Of a stretch of 64,000 nt of DNA, positions 26,932 to 38,877 are shown piece by piece. Below the pieces are notes generated by a model that saw only the letters and a list, made by a program, of their open reading frames with translations, was not told where the DNA came from and did not search any database. How positions within the stretch are numbered: position 1 is the first letter of the stretch; each line of letters opens with the position of its first letter. Source of the DNA: Rotaria macrura. Taxonomy: Eukaryota; Rotifera; Eurotatoria; Philodinida; Philodinidae. The DNA is taken from assembly GCA_900239685.1 (NCBI GenBank), contig OENT01000277.1:1-64000 (forward strand), written 5' to 3'. The position numbers were made by a program, and so were the translations under genes.

Positions 26932-28359
26932 CTAAGCAGAAATAGGTGTTGGAGTTTGAAAATGCCCAAGTCGTTTCTTCAGATATTCCGCTTCACTCCC
27001 ATGCTCACAAACGGCGACTCGCATCATGGCCAACATGTTGTGTGCTGCAGTACTATGATCTTTTACACCACCATGAAACAATACAGTTGCATCTTTACCC
27101 ACTTGATCCTTGAGCAAAGCACGCCCACCTGGATGAAAATCAATAAATTTACAAACATCATGAACGAAACTACCGATCAGAACGAGTTCACGGCTTGTAT
27201 CCTTCATGGCTAGCTCCTGATACTCTTCGAAAGAAATGATGGGTAATTCGATGTCACTTTTAGGCCATGTTATTTTTTCAGCAAGTTTATCCAACGCTTT
27301 GCGTTGCATGCCAAAGCGCCCCTTGAGAATTTCATTCTCAGGAAATCTCTTCAGGTTGTAAGCGAGACCAAGTTTTTCGAAAGTCCAAATCACCCACTTT
27401 GTAGGGTCGTATTGAAACCATTCGAGACCATTACGAAAGTCACTCGGAAATTCATGATGAAAATTGTGATAACCTTCACCAAGTGTTGCAATGGCAGTAA
27501 TAAAATGATCACGAGGGGTATTTCTATCGTCGAAGGGAGTATCACCTAAATAGTGTGCAAGTGAATTAACACAAAATGTAGCATGATGTATAACTAATAG
27601 ACGAAGTATGCTAGCAAAAAAATAGCCACCACGATAGTCACCCCATCCAAGTCCACATACAAAGTACGGAAACAAAAAACCCATGAGGATATTCAAAGTA
27701 GTAATGTTTCTATACTGCCACTGAACCAATTTGTCACGCTTCAGATCAGATAAGTCCACGAAGGGAGTTTTTCGACGTGGTTTCGACAGTAACCATCCAA
27801 TATGAGAATAAAAAAGTCCCTTCTTAGCATCGTACGGATCGAGATCAGTGTCCGTATATCGATGATGTACTCTATGACCAGTTGACCACCAAAAGGCAGA
27901 TCCTTGTAGAGCACCGGCACCACACATGAGTAATATGAAACGAAGTGGCAAAATTGCTTGATAAGATCGATGAGCAAACAAACGATGATAGCCGGCAGTG
28001 ATGCCTAGTCCTGTCATCCAGCCCCAAATGAAGGTAAATAACATTGTCTGCCATACACAGCGTGTGGTACAAAGACCATAAATAGCGATGAAAGGCTCAC
28101 TAAGGAGTACGATTGTTTTTATCCAATCGATTTGTTTGTACCAATTCGACCAACTCAGTGGTGGTAGGTCCGGTTGTTGCAATAATGCTTGAGCAACATA
28201 GTTGTTCTTTAAAAAGTACTCTTCTTGCTCGCTGGCAGTCATTTTTCGCGACGAAAATGCTATAGATCGCCTGACGGTTGATACGGGCAGATCCAAAGGT
28301 CTCGGTATATACGAGATAGTAAATCGAGAACGATCTGTTTCATCTGTTGCATTTACCAT
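26932..28359 (-). CDS. Delta-9 fatty acyl-CoA desaturase fused to C-terminal cytochrome b5
   Basis: Integral ER membrane enzyme that would insert a cis double bond into saturated acyl-CoA using O2 and electrons from its own cytochrome b5. The frame is open from 28419, but the first 20 codons overlap a splice-acceptor-like tract (tttttgtcttccag), so I prefer the internal ATG at 28357-28359 (475 residues, context AAAAATGG). From that start the three histidine boxes are HRLFAH (about 125-130), HRVHH (162-166) and HNFHH (298-302), between two pairs of hydrophobic segments. The C-terminal heme domain has HPGG (409-412) and a second heme His in KDHST (about 435). Desaturase plus C-terminal cytochrome b5 is the layout of fungal Ole1; vertebrate SCD enzymes lack the fusion. 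All catalytic residues are present and no intron is needed. Confidence 0.9.
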   Translation of the reverse strand: MVNATDETDRSRFTISYIPRPLDLPVSTVRRSIAFSSRKMTASEQEEYFLKNNYVAQALLQQPDLPPLSWSNWYKQIDWIKTIVLLSEPFIAIYGLCTTRCVWQTMLFTFIWGWMTGLGITAGYHRLFAHRSYQAILPLRFILLMCGAGALQGSAFWWSTGHRVHHRYTDTDLDPYDAKKGLFYSHIGWLLSKPRRKTPFVDLSDLKRDKLVQWQYRNITTLNILMGFLFPYFVCGLGWGDYRGGYFFASILRLLVIHHATFCVNSLAHYLGDTPFDDRNTPRDHFITAIATLGEGYHNFHHEFPSDFRNGLEWFQYDPTKWVIWTFEKLGLAYNLKRFPENEILKGRFGMQRKALDKLAEKITWPKSDIELPIISFEEYQELAMKDTSRELVLIGSFVHDVCKFIDFHPGGRALLKDQVGKDATVLFHGGVKDHSTAAHNMLAMMRVAVCEHGSEAEYLKKRLGHFQTPTPISA

Positions 28360-28419
28360 TTTTTGAAACAATGCATATAAAATGGTACTCTGTAAAATAT
28401 CTGGAAGACAAAAATACAT

Positions 28420-31400
28420 AACATGGACATCACACGATCATGCTCAAGTAGACATACAATCCAGAAGATAAAGCATATGCATAAAACTATTGAACAATGA
28501 AACTACATTGAAAAAATGCTACATGACACTATCTTATTTTCTTTTCTGAATGAAATTAGATTACTATTTGGAGACATTGCTAATAAAACCTTTTCAATCA
28601 ATACCAACAGAATTTTAGTGAAGGATTCAATGTTGTTTTTATAATAGTTCATTCAACTAAATACTAAGTATGATGTTTTTCATTCGTCATCCACAGATTG
28701 AATCCAATGGCTATTGAAAATACAATTATTACTTTCAATCCCGTGGTAATTCAACGATAACGTCACTCTATAAAACAAATTCGATACCACAATTACTGAT
28801 TAATTCTGTTTTTTTTAACAAACACAGTACATTTTTCTGAACAAATATCTAAGCTATTCTTTTTAATACCAGAAGAAGGTCGATACATTTCTTTTTTATG
28901 CTTACCTTAAATGAATATCAGTGGAAAGTTTTGATCAAGAAGGCAATCGTATCCTATCAATAGACTAGTAGGTGTTGAAATGTAATAATGTCTGCATAAA
29001 AGAAAACAGTGTAAACTACACCTCTAATCAAATTCTTTGTCTGAAATCCTTTAACACTAATTTGGATCACACATATGACTTACGAAGTTTTCTTTTCTAC
29101 ATTTCGTTAGACATACTACGATGAAAATCTAATTTGAGCACTATCGACAGTAAGCACGTATGCACTCTGTCGTTCAATATTATAATAAAAAAAAGAATAA
29201 TTTTAAAATATGATGGCTATTACATTTAGTATAGTCTATGCTATTCATGTTTAAAAAAAGATCATCTTATTCTTTGATTCGACAGTCTTTCTTATTTGGA
29301 GGTAGCTGTAGATTTTTAAGATACAACTCGAAAAAAATTGAGGGAACACGTTCCAATGCAATTAACTGAATGTGTGTCTACTATCAATTTTACAAAGATT
29401 TTTGCTTGTTTTTAGTCTTCCATATAGGTTGGAAACTTGAAAGTATTCTTAATTAATATTTGAAGAGATCTTATACAATAAATGAAAATTGATTTCTCAT
29501 TTTAGATACAGAAAGAAAAATCGATAGACTACTCCTAATATTTTCCTTTGTATGGAATTGTAACTTCGATGACTACACAGTTGATTGAAGTTGGATGGTG
29601 GTTATGTCGTTACGTTTGAAAGCGGTGATTTTTATACGTCATCAAATAAATCTTCAACATGGAGAAGAAACAATACAATTTCGATTTAAACAAGGGTGGT
29701 CAAATTATCGTGAGAAAATTTCTCTAAACTTCACTACGATCCAAGACATATTTGGACTGTAGTAAAATATATTGCGTTCAACGATATATACTGCACTTCA
29801 CAGAGGTAGAACCCATTGATGATACACAGTGAAAAATCAGACTTAACAACTGATAAGGAGAATTTCTCGAGTAGAAACTTACTAGACTGTTTTTATTATT
29901 GCAGTTGCCTGTCTTTTTCTACATCTAATGTATAACTAACCTACTCATGCATTTCTGAAATAGAACAGGAAACAATTCACAAAGCTTCTCTTAACAAAAT
30001 ATACTTTTTTTTAGTACTTCGAATTTTGTTGCTTCTGTAGTATCGTTACCATCTTCGAAGAATTCTACACGTACTAATGTAAATTTATTAATATTCCACG
30101 ACATAAACAAATTTGTGAAACTTCAATTCTCTTGGATGATAAACTAAATTCAAGTATACCTTAAAAAATTATTCTTTTGTGCTTTGAAGAAATACTGCTC
30201 ATATCTTGAACCAATATATGGTTCATTGAAATTCATCAGCAGATGTTTTCGTGTATATATCAACAATGTCATCTATAGAAAGACTCACTAGCACAGTATA
30301 CATAAAATATTTTGCTATGGATAAAGATAATGAAAGATTTCTTTTTTGAAAAATTTACTATTCGATGAGATAAATTCAATCGAACACGAATCCAATTGAA
30401 TCTCTACAACTCTGATTTCTTTGTTCACAATTAGAAAATACACTCAAACAATAAAATTGTAAACATTATCGATCACTCGATATATTTTGTATTTTAGGTG
30501 TATTAAAATGATCAAGAGAAGCCGTAAGTTCACGAATATTCAAGTGGTTTCTGGCAGAATGTTCGTAAGATGCAATGCAGCCATTTGAGATAAAAAGAGT
30601 ACTAGTTATCTATGGACAAAATTAACACGATACAAATGAGCTGAATTTCAGTTTAATTCATACATTTAATGTTTTTTAACACTGCTTCCATAGTAAGGTG
30701 TACATCCGTGATCGGCAAAACGCAGTCCTTCAAATTTCTGGAAAGTCTACTCTAGTAGGGAAAAGAAATGAAAAGGTGAGAAGCGGCTATTTTTGTCAAA
30801 AAATAAACATTTATTTTTCAATCCTAGTAAAAGTATCTTCCCTCTGTTCTTCCTATCATTCGTTGATGATACATTTTTGGTCATTAGTATTAAAAAGCCG
30901 ACTATTCGTAATACAAAGCTTCAATGCTAACATAACAATCCTATATGTCAAGTTTGACTGTTTGATTTGAAAAATTGAATACTTTGCCTCACTTCATTAA
31001 TTATATTTCATTTATAAAAGTATTCAACTGGTTTATTGTTTCATTTCCTTACTCTGAACCCTTGAGCTTTAGGGAATGTTTGCACAAAAAACTGAATTTC
31101 TAGATTTTGCTTGGAAAAGAATGTAGAATTTTCGATATTTATTCAGACATTCTCAGAAAAGAGTGAATATTCTTCGTTATAAAAATATGTAATGAACGTC
31201 TTGGATAATTGTATGACTACTTAGTAAGATGAACTATGGAACGAGGAACATATTGAGACTCGTTAGTGAATTAGCGAAACTATATGAATAAAGTCATGTA
31301 ACGCTGCTGAATACTTTACTTTGGGAATAATTTCTAGTCCTAATAGATTGAATGCTTTTCTTCTATTATCGTCTTTGTAATATTCAATTAACAGTCAGTT

Positions 31401-34400
31401 TTCTACAGTAAGTCTCTAATCACCCCCAATGAGAAGCAAAATAGAGAACATAAACAAATCTCAGTTTTTATTCTAAAGATCAATTCTTTTTTTCTTTTAC
31501 GAAGAGACTGTGCGAACATCAAGAACTAAATCTTAGAAATCATCAACTCATACGAAACTAATCCTGAATCGAATTGAGATTTACTGATTCACTTCTTCGT
31601 TTGATTGAAATCTCTTCAAGCATGTGTACGAAAAACAAAAGAAAATATCTCTTCTCAGATTAAACTATCTCTGTCGTATTTATCCATATGATTTATACTT
31701 AACAAAGTATACAGTTGACATCCATTCATTTGTGATGCAGCCTCGCGGTGTAACTATACTTAACACATTTACCATTTCTATGCAATCAATGAAATTTATA
31801 TTATGACTTTTATAAAAATTTTCATGCACTGTGTTGGAGTGTTTCGAGAATTTTTCCTTTGATCTCCGATTTCCATTACAATTGAATGAACGCATTTCAC
31901 ATCATTGACAATTTTAATGACGGCAAAAAATACAATGGCACAATCCTAACACTAAAAATAACTCAATTTTTACTTGTTGTAGTTAGAACATCGAGTAAAC
32001 TAAATCAAATAAATCAATCTGTTGGGAAGAAAAAAATCTTTCAATTGGAAAAGTGACTCATCAGCCTGACAAATGTTTTTTCTGAAAGTTTTATTTGCTT
32101 ACAGAAAGATCGTAACTATTTGGTAAATAAAAGTAACATACACCTACGTAAAAATCAATATTTTTTCGTCCTTACTTATAAAATACTTCATCATAATAAT
32201 CTTATCAACACATAGACTGGGTGATGCTATACGTAAGAGTTATCGTTCAATGCACCTACCATTCAGTTCAGGTTTCAAATAAAATGTTTTTTTGAATATC
32301 CATTTGCAAAAGCGAACTCCTAGTAACAGAGCAAAAATTTCTATAACGACTTACATAACAGTGCACAGTGCACTGTAATATTTTATTCATCTGTTTCGTC
32401 ACATTTTGTACGAAAATAGAAGAACACGCCATCTTTTTTTCTTTGATTCAGTTTACTTTTTCTGCCTTTATTTACCAATGAGTCATTGCTTGAGGTTTCG
32501 ATTATGTACGTATTCATATGTGTTTCTGTACACGATCACACGATTGTCAAAAAAAGGTCTAACACAAAACGTATTAAAATCTTATCTATATTATTCTGTC
32601 TTTTATTTTAATCTTTTAAAAATGTTACCTAAGCGGAACTTAATACTGTACAAATACGGAGTGATGAAGGAATATAATCTTTGTACTTCATGACTTTATT
32701 TGCGACATAATCCATCATCTAATAATTAGATAGTTTAAAATATCGTAAAGATCAAGTGTTTATTGGCATAATTATATTGGAAACTAGTCAGATATCTGCT
32801 CTGTGTTGATAACTTACATGGGTCTTTGTATGTTATGTCGTTTTTTCCAGAAAATTGTTCCAATGATTTTTGTCACTTCCCGGTCGAAAGAAAGATATTT
32901 TTCGATTGTTTTCAAACATTATGTTTTTATTATCGTTAATTCGAAGTATTTCGAAGTAGTTTCAATGTAGCTAATAATTTTTTAAATAAAATAAGTTTGC
33001 TATGGCGATATACATGCAACAGTAGCGTTTTTTTACAGAAGTTCTTGGTAATTTTATATTTTCTTTCTTTTTCTTCGTTCGAAAATTATGAGTTCAGGAA
33101 TAAGCTCTTCAACGCTCAACATTTTGACTTGTTCATTTTAATCGAAAACTAATCAAGTTTTCAAGGCGGGATTTATTATGCTTTATTCTTAAAGCTTCCA
33201 TCAATTATCTTTGTAATGGTTCAGTCGTCAATGTTCATTTTTACTGCAGTCAAAGTGTGAAGCTCATTGGAGGGTTTTTATTTCAAATCGAAAAAGTAAG
33301 CAGTGACTCAAGTTATGTATTAATATTTCGATCATACAGGCCGATTTATCTGTTATCAAGTGAGCCAATTTATAATCAACATCATGTGGACAATTATTCG
33401 CTATTATCTGACAGAATAATGAAAGCAGATCGAGATGAAATTCATCAATGAGTCTAAATAAACCAACATGGAGCTTGAGATTTTCAAACGTGCAACATTG
33501 ATTTTCATAGACTAGCTGGTTGATAGGTTTGGATTCACAGCTCTGATGATATGTGTTTTTTTTATAAGATCGATTTAGGTATGCATAGCTAATCATTTTT
33601 TGGCATTGTCTCCGAAAACATAAATACAAAGTCGTTCTCGAACGCCGTTTTAATCCATTTCTATTATTCTCCTTGAGGAAGAATAAAAATAGAAATCTAA
33701 TTCTACACTTTCTATTTTTCTTGGTAACAGTTGAAACTGTTTTCATGATACTAATCACAAGACTTAACAGTTAACACCAGCTGATCGTATTTCTTAAGAA
33801 TAAAAGAACTTCAAAGCAACCTGCACTTGTAGCCAGAGAAAACAATCTCACTAAACCGAATAGATTGAAGAATATTTATTTCTTTTTATTTAATCATTCG
33901 ATGCACTAGAAATACTCTTTGTTTTTCCCTACTTAAAAATATCTAAATCCATCTAATACTGCATCCTTTCCTATCTACGAGATAACACAATATATACCCA
34001 TGCACTTATCCTCATTGAACACTTCCAACCATCATCTAGGTTTTGTAAGAAATTGAAAGAAAAAGAAAACTATTTTGTAGAATATTGCCATTGTCATTAT
34101 ATGAGGCAAACTTTAAGTTGTGATTTTTTACATAAAGTCGAGTGAATATTCTGCAGATTCGTGCTTCAACGATAAAGCTCGATATTTACTGTCATTATTT
34201 TGCCATTTTATTTCTCTATATAATCTTCTTTTTTTTATTGCGAGCAATAAACAGTGCTCAAGGTGACATTTTGTCTTTCATAAATAATTGAACCATTGCT
34301 CACACAACTTCCCAACTGTCGAGCATCATATACATGTAAAATAGTTTCTAATGAAAAATCTAAACAAATGAATTCTCTGTCCACTGATGATGTTGTAACT

Positions 34401-36406
34401 AAAGCCGATATTTACTCGTGTTTGACGCTTGAGTAACAGAGACTTTTGTGATTTACGGTATACCACTAATCACGTACTGTTTGACATATACACTACATAT
34501 TTTTTTTGAGATTCTGCTACCTTGTTCCTGCCAATATTAATGGTAACTTATTCTTCTGATAAAAATGTTTGATATATCTAACTGGCACTTTTTTCGTTAA
34601 TATGAATATCCATTCGACATTGCATTGAAACATCTATACGTGTCATTATGGAAATCATCTATGAGGTCATTGATCATCCCTTGAATAGCGTTCGTTACCA
34701 ATAATTAATGCTTGAAAAAGACCATGGGGAGTTCAAGTCTTAGACTCAGAGTCTCAGCTGAAGATCTGAGTCGGAGTTCAAAACCTGCAAGTAATTGTAT
34801 ATTAGATTGCATATACTGTTGACAAGAAATTATACAACCCATCATAATCTCTTCACATATAAACTAATGTACGTGTAACAGTTTCTCTAAGGCGCTTTGT
34901 TCCATTATTCCAAATCTACCAAAACAACTACAAATATCTTCACTTCAACAACCATCACAATGTCCTATACCTGCAAGCTTGCGAAAACGATGAAGATTCC
35001 TCGGAAGAAAACTAATGCGAGTGCAACATCTGCTAAATAGAACCAATCAAAAAGCTTCTGATCTATGTTATGTTGTCAATATGGACTAAAATAGAGAGTG
35101 ACCGATCAAATGATTTTTGGATCAAAAACAGTAAGAAGGAATGTTTTGAGATTAAAATAAATATTAAAAAACACGTGTATTTGATTCTTTAGCCATAAAA
35201 TAAATGCATCTATTGGACTAGCTTATTGTAATAATTAGATGTTTTCCTTTTACTGTTAAAATAATAAATGGACTGTGAACTTGAAAAACAATTAATCATA
35301 AAAATACGATTCATTCTGTACATTACAAGTTACTTCGAACGCTTCATATTAATCGAATAGTAGTGCATTATTGCAAGTCAAAAAGATGTTTATTGATTTC
35401 TCATAACTCAGACTTTTTGAATCCGTGCCAAAGATCGAATAAATTTTGAGAATAGAAGCTGGCATTTTGACAGTGTTGTTTATTAATTTTAATCTACTCA
35501 CTACCAATTGCTCTCTTTATAAAGGATATCATGCTTCCTTTCTGAAGCATTGTATTATGACTGAGAACATAAGTATGAGGGGATAGTAGAGGCAACAAGT
35601 ATTGGTCGAAATAATTTAACTTGTCCAACTGTACGTTTGTAATTTTCTCCAATGTGAAGGACCTTGTCATAAGATATTTACAAAGAGATGATAGTTCACG
35701 TAAAAAAATTTCTTCAATTCAATTTTCAAAAACCTTCATACGAAGATTTCTGAACCTGCGTTTGAGAAAGATACACTGCTCATCTGTCTATGCCAGTATA
35801 CCCTTGATTACTTAATCTATATCCATACCTATATTCAGTAGATCAAACTGTATTGAAGTATTTAAAATTGGCACACACAAAGATCTATAATAAAAAAATT
35901 GACAATCACAATTGCGACAAAAGACTATGTTCTTACAGTTCTAGGTTCTATTCAAGAACTTCTCCGATACTCAGTATCTATTTTTAATTAAAGCTATCTT
36001 GTATATTTTCTGGTATTTTAGATATTTTTTTCAGTTTGTTCTTTTCTTTCGTAATTTCTTCTTTTGTGCAGGGTAAATCCAAGCACTTTCATATCGAATT
36101 TTGCAGTCTATTAGTAAAATCCATCGCTATCCTTAGGCCTCATGTTTCAATATTTATCGGCTAATTCTAAATTAGAGAAATATAATATGCAAGAAACTTT
36201 AAGATAAAGGACAAATACTTTTAAAAGTGTCGCTTATAAAATATAATAATCAACAGCTTCTCAAGACTTTGTAAATGATCTGTTATTTTTAAAACGAGAA
36301 CCTATCAACTTTCATGTTGCCACATAATCAACAAAGACTTAAATTTTATAAGAGGCTACAGCGATGGTGTCAATATTATGTTAACAACGGCAAACATAAA
36401 ATGATA
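28420..36406. other. 8 kb gene-poor interval
   Basis: No supported coding gene. Open frames up to 164 codons (33264-33758, minus) show no motif and are rich in residues expected from AT-rich noise. Around 34733-34795 there is a small GC-richer patch containing a gactcagagtc/ctgagtc inverted motif. No RNA gene or transposase was recognised. Confidence 0.45.
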
Positions 36407-36414
36407 TATAAATA
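36407..36414 (+). promoter_or_regulatory. TATA-box-like element upstream of the LPMO gene
   Basis: TATAAATA lies about 150 nt before the ATG at 36560. A start of transcription some 25-30 nt downstream would give a 5'UTR of about 120 nt. Supported by position and sequence only. Confidence 0.35.
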
Positions 36415-36559
36415 ATTCATCGACATCGCATCATCTTTAGTCGTATTTTTCGTATTTGCATTCCATATATCCTCTGATCGATAATTTGAAAATAAGCCAT
36501 CTCATATTCACCAACAACCGTGCAAAAGTGATCGTTTAAGTGTATTGCTTAGACAAACA

Positions 36560-38877
36560 ATGCAGTTCACTACAGTGTATGTATTCGCTTCATTAATTGT
36601 AGCGGTTGCATCACATGCACGAATAAGATATCCAAGGCCTTTAGCAGCGCCTGTGGAAACTCCGGCGGGCAACTACTATAACGCTCCATTAAGGGCAGAC
36701 GGAAGTGATTTCCCGTGTAAGGGTCTCCATCGACAAGCAGGTATTGACAAGACTCCCGTTGTGACATGGCAAGCTGGTCAGGAAGCATATTTTGAGTAAG
36801 TCTTGATCGATGATGGTTGACATATGTAGAGTATCTGAAAAATTATGTATATGCGTTTTTGCATTCAGAATTCTTGGTCACGGCACAACTGGTGGAGAAG
36901 GGTGTCTTGCAGCTCACAGTGGAGGAAGTTGTCAAGCATCTTTATCGTTCAATAATGGCAGAACCTGGAAAGTTTTGCATTCATACCACGGTGGTTGTCC
37001 AAGAGGTGTTCGACTTGGTTCAAATATAGCAGGCAGTAATCAGATTTTCAGATTTCGCATACCTTCAAATACTCGAGCCGGAATCGCCTTGTTCTCCTGG
37101 TGAGTTCGATTTCTTCTACTATGATGTTGTTTTTTGTACAATGGTTGAATTCATACATATATAGGTCATGGGTTGCCGTAACTGGTAATCGTAATGAATT
37201 TTATCAAAGTAGAATAGAAAAATCATCCTTTTTCATGCATGCCGATAGTAAATATATGCTTCATAGATTGCGCATCTGTCAATATTCAGAGTTCTGGCAC
37301 GAGCATTCTTGATAACTTGCCTAATATGTTCGTTGGCGATATGACTCTTTCAGGTCAAATAAAACCTGGTGAATGTCGAAGTACTGCAGGATTTGCTCTA
37401 GAGTATCCGAATCCAGGCACAGCCGTAACTGTCGATCGAGTTGATCAGATCGCATTGAAGCAACCGACACCAGGCAACTGCTTGATAGCAGATGACCAGC
37501 AGAGCTCTTCAACAATGGTACCGTCGGTTTCTTCGACAATTGTTGCAAGCAATAGTACTGCTTCTCCATGTAAGATTTGGTTTACACTTCCTTTGAGGTT
37601 CATTTTTGCATCAGCCACATAACAGATTTTCTCAACTCCTGATTATAACAATTCAACGATTCCGTTTTTTGAAATTCGACAAGGAAATAAGCACTTTAAC
37701 CTGTTACACGTTATAGTTTTGAGGTAGCGCACGCAATCAATGTTAGTTGAATTGCATAGACAACAACTAGATAGTCAAACACTTTCTCGACCTTCGAATA
37801 TTTCAGAAAAAATTAGTGCTATCAATGTATATGCGTCCATCAGAAGATTCTCATGACTACCCAGGTCCATCAAAACGGATATCCGTTACGGACCGTTGAG
37901 TGTACGCAGTTATACGGACCGTAACATCATTAAAATAGGGCCGTATACGGCCGTATTTTCACAGTATAGGATCCTTTATTACTGTGCCCAGAAATAGTAC
38001 CGTATGCGGAGCCGTATACTGTGAAAATACGACCGTATACGGGCCTATTTTAATGATGTTACGGTTCGCGTAACTGCATCCACTCAACGGTCCGTATCGT
38101 TCGACCTGGGTATACGAGTGGAAGTATAAGCAGTAAATCGATCTCCCTATATTTTTTAAATTCTCTACACTTACGATTCTATACGTTTTCCCTCAGTTTT
38201 CAAAGATGAGAAAACAGCTACTCCATTCACTACTACGTACTGTGAATCGTAATTATCAAATATGATTCATACTTTTATAAAATATTAATGCCGCGATCTT
38301 ATTAAGATCATTTTCTGTTTGTGTGTGACTTCATCATGTGAATAGGTAGACATACAAAGAAAAATGAACAAGTGCTATAATAATGTTCGATATCCCTTTC
38401 AAATATGAGTTCTTAGATTCTAAGAAATGATCGGTTTCGATTTATTATTATCAATATATAGTTCCAACCGTCAGTGCATCAACAACATCAGTTGGGTCGA
38501 ACTCCGTTCCTCCCGAATGTTTAAACTACCTGAAGATCACGGATGGGACACGGAATATTCGTCATCCAGGCTATATCGGATGTGATAATACTATTTTCAA
38601 ACAAAAACCGATTTGGGTGCGTTTCTTAGGCGATGCAGGTACTATATTGGCACCGGGCCCAACCGAACCACACCGTTGTGGAACACAGGGAACTGGATGG
38701 TATAAAGGTGTCTACCCAACGATATTCGGTACCTCAACTTCTGGGATCGTATGCTTCAGCTGGCCGCAAAACTCGTGCCAATGGTCCAGCAAAATTGCGG
38801 TTACTAATTGTAACGGCTACTATGTCTATTCACTTGCTGCACCTCCTCAATGTTATCTGCGATATTGTACTGCTTGA
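36560..38877 (+). CDS. Secreted AA11-type lytic polysaccharide monooxygenase with C-terminal D8C domain
   Basis: Five exons by eye: 36560-36795, 36869-37099, 37165-37208, 37267-37569, 38462-38877, giving 409 residues in one frame. Residues 1-18 are a signal peptide; cleavage after Ser18 exposes His19 (HARIRYP), the N-terminal copper ligand. LPMO hallmarks follow: NAPLRADGSDFPC, the second copper His in AAHSGGSC, SLSFNNGRTWKV, HSYHGGCP, FRFRIPS, ALFSWSWV, GNRNEFYQNCASV (axial Tyr) and FALEYPNPG. These match family AA11 best, a copper enzyme that oxidatively cleaves chitin. A Ser/Thr-rich linker leads to about 95 residues with exactly eight cysteines, GWYKGVYP, CFSW, CQWS and NGYYVY, the D8C domain of uromodulin, GP2 and OIT3. 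Intron 4 (892 bp) holds a MITE. The acceptor at 37265-37266 was chosen over 37247-37248 because it restores FYQNCASV and a 58-bp intron. The gene is intact; chitin as substrate is inferred. Confidence 0.88.
37860..38110. mobile_element. Palindromic MITE in LPMO intron 4
   Basis: About 250 bp with ends CCCAGGTC and GACCTGGG, flanked by TA on each side (37858-37859 and 38111-38112), the target duplication typical of Tc1/mariner. The arms are near-perfect inverted copies for about 120 bp (for example ttaaaatagggccgtatacg on the left against cgtatacgggcctattttaa on the right). It is GC-richer than its surroundings (many CG-containing CCGTAT motifs) and has no coding capacity. The high arm identity suggests a fairly recent insertion or conservation of the hairpin. 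Confidence 0.85.

Noticed and set aside
28360..28419. Extra 20 codons at the start of the desaturase
   Set aside because: They overlap a strong acceptor-like tract and have no family counterpart; the internal ATG is preferred, though the longer start cannot be excluded.
29593..29763. A 56-codon frame starting at an ATG (MVVMSLRLKAVIF...)
   Set aside because: Too short, no family and no flanking exon that joins in frame.
33264..33758. A 164-codon minus-strand open frame
   Set aside because: No domain, no signal peptide and a composition like translated AT-rich DNA; nothing around it suggests a gene.
34733..34795. tRNA-like B-box look-alike (gagttcaaaacctgc) with small inverted motifs
   Set aside because: No matching acceptor stem and no A-box at the right distance.
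37249..37266. Alternative acceptor for LPMO exon 4 at 37247-37248
   Set aside because: It keeps the frame but inserts six extra residues between the active-site Tyr and the conserved Asn-Cys-Ala and leaves a 40-bp intron; the site at 37265-37266 fits the family better.
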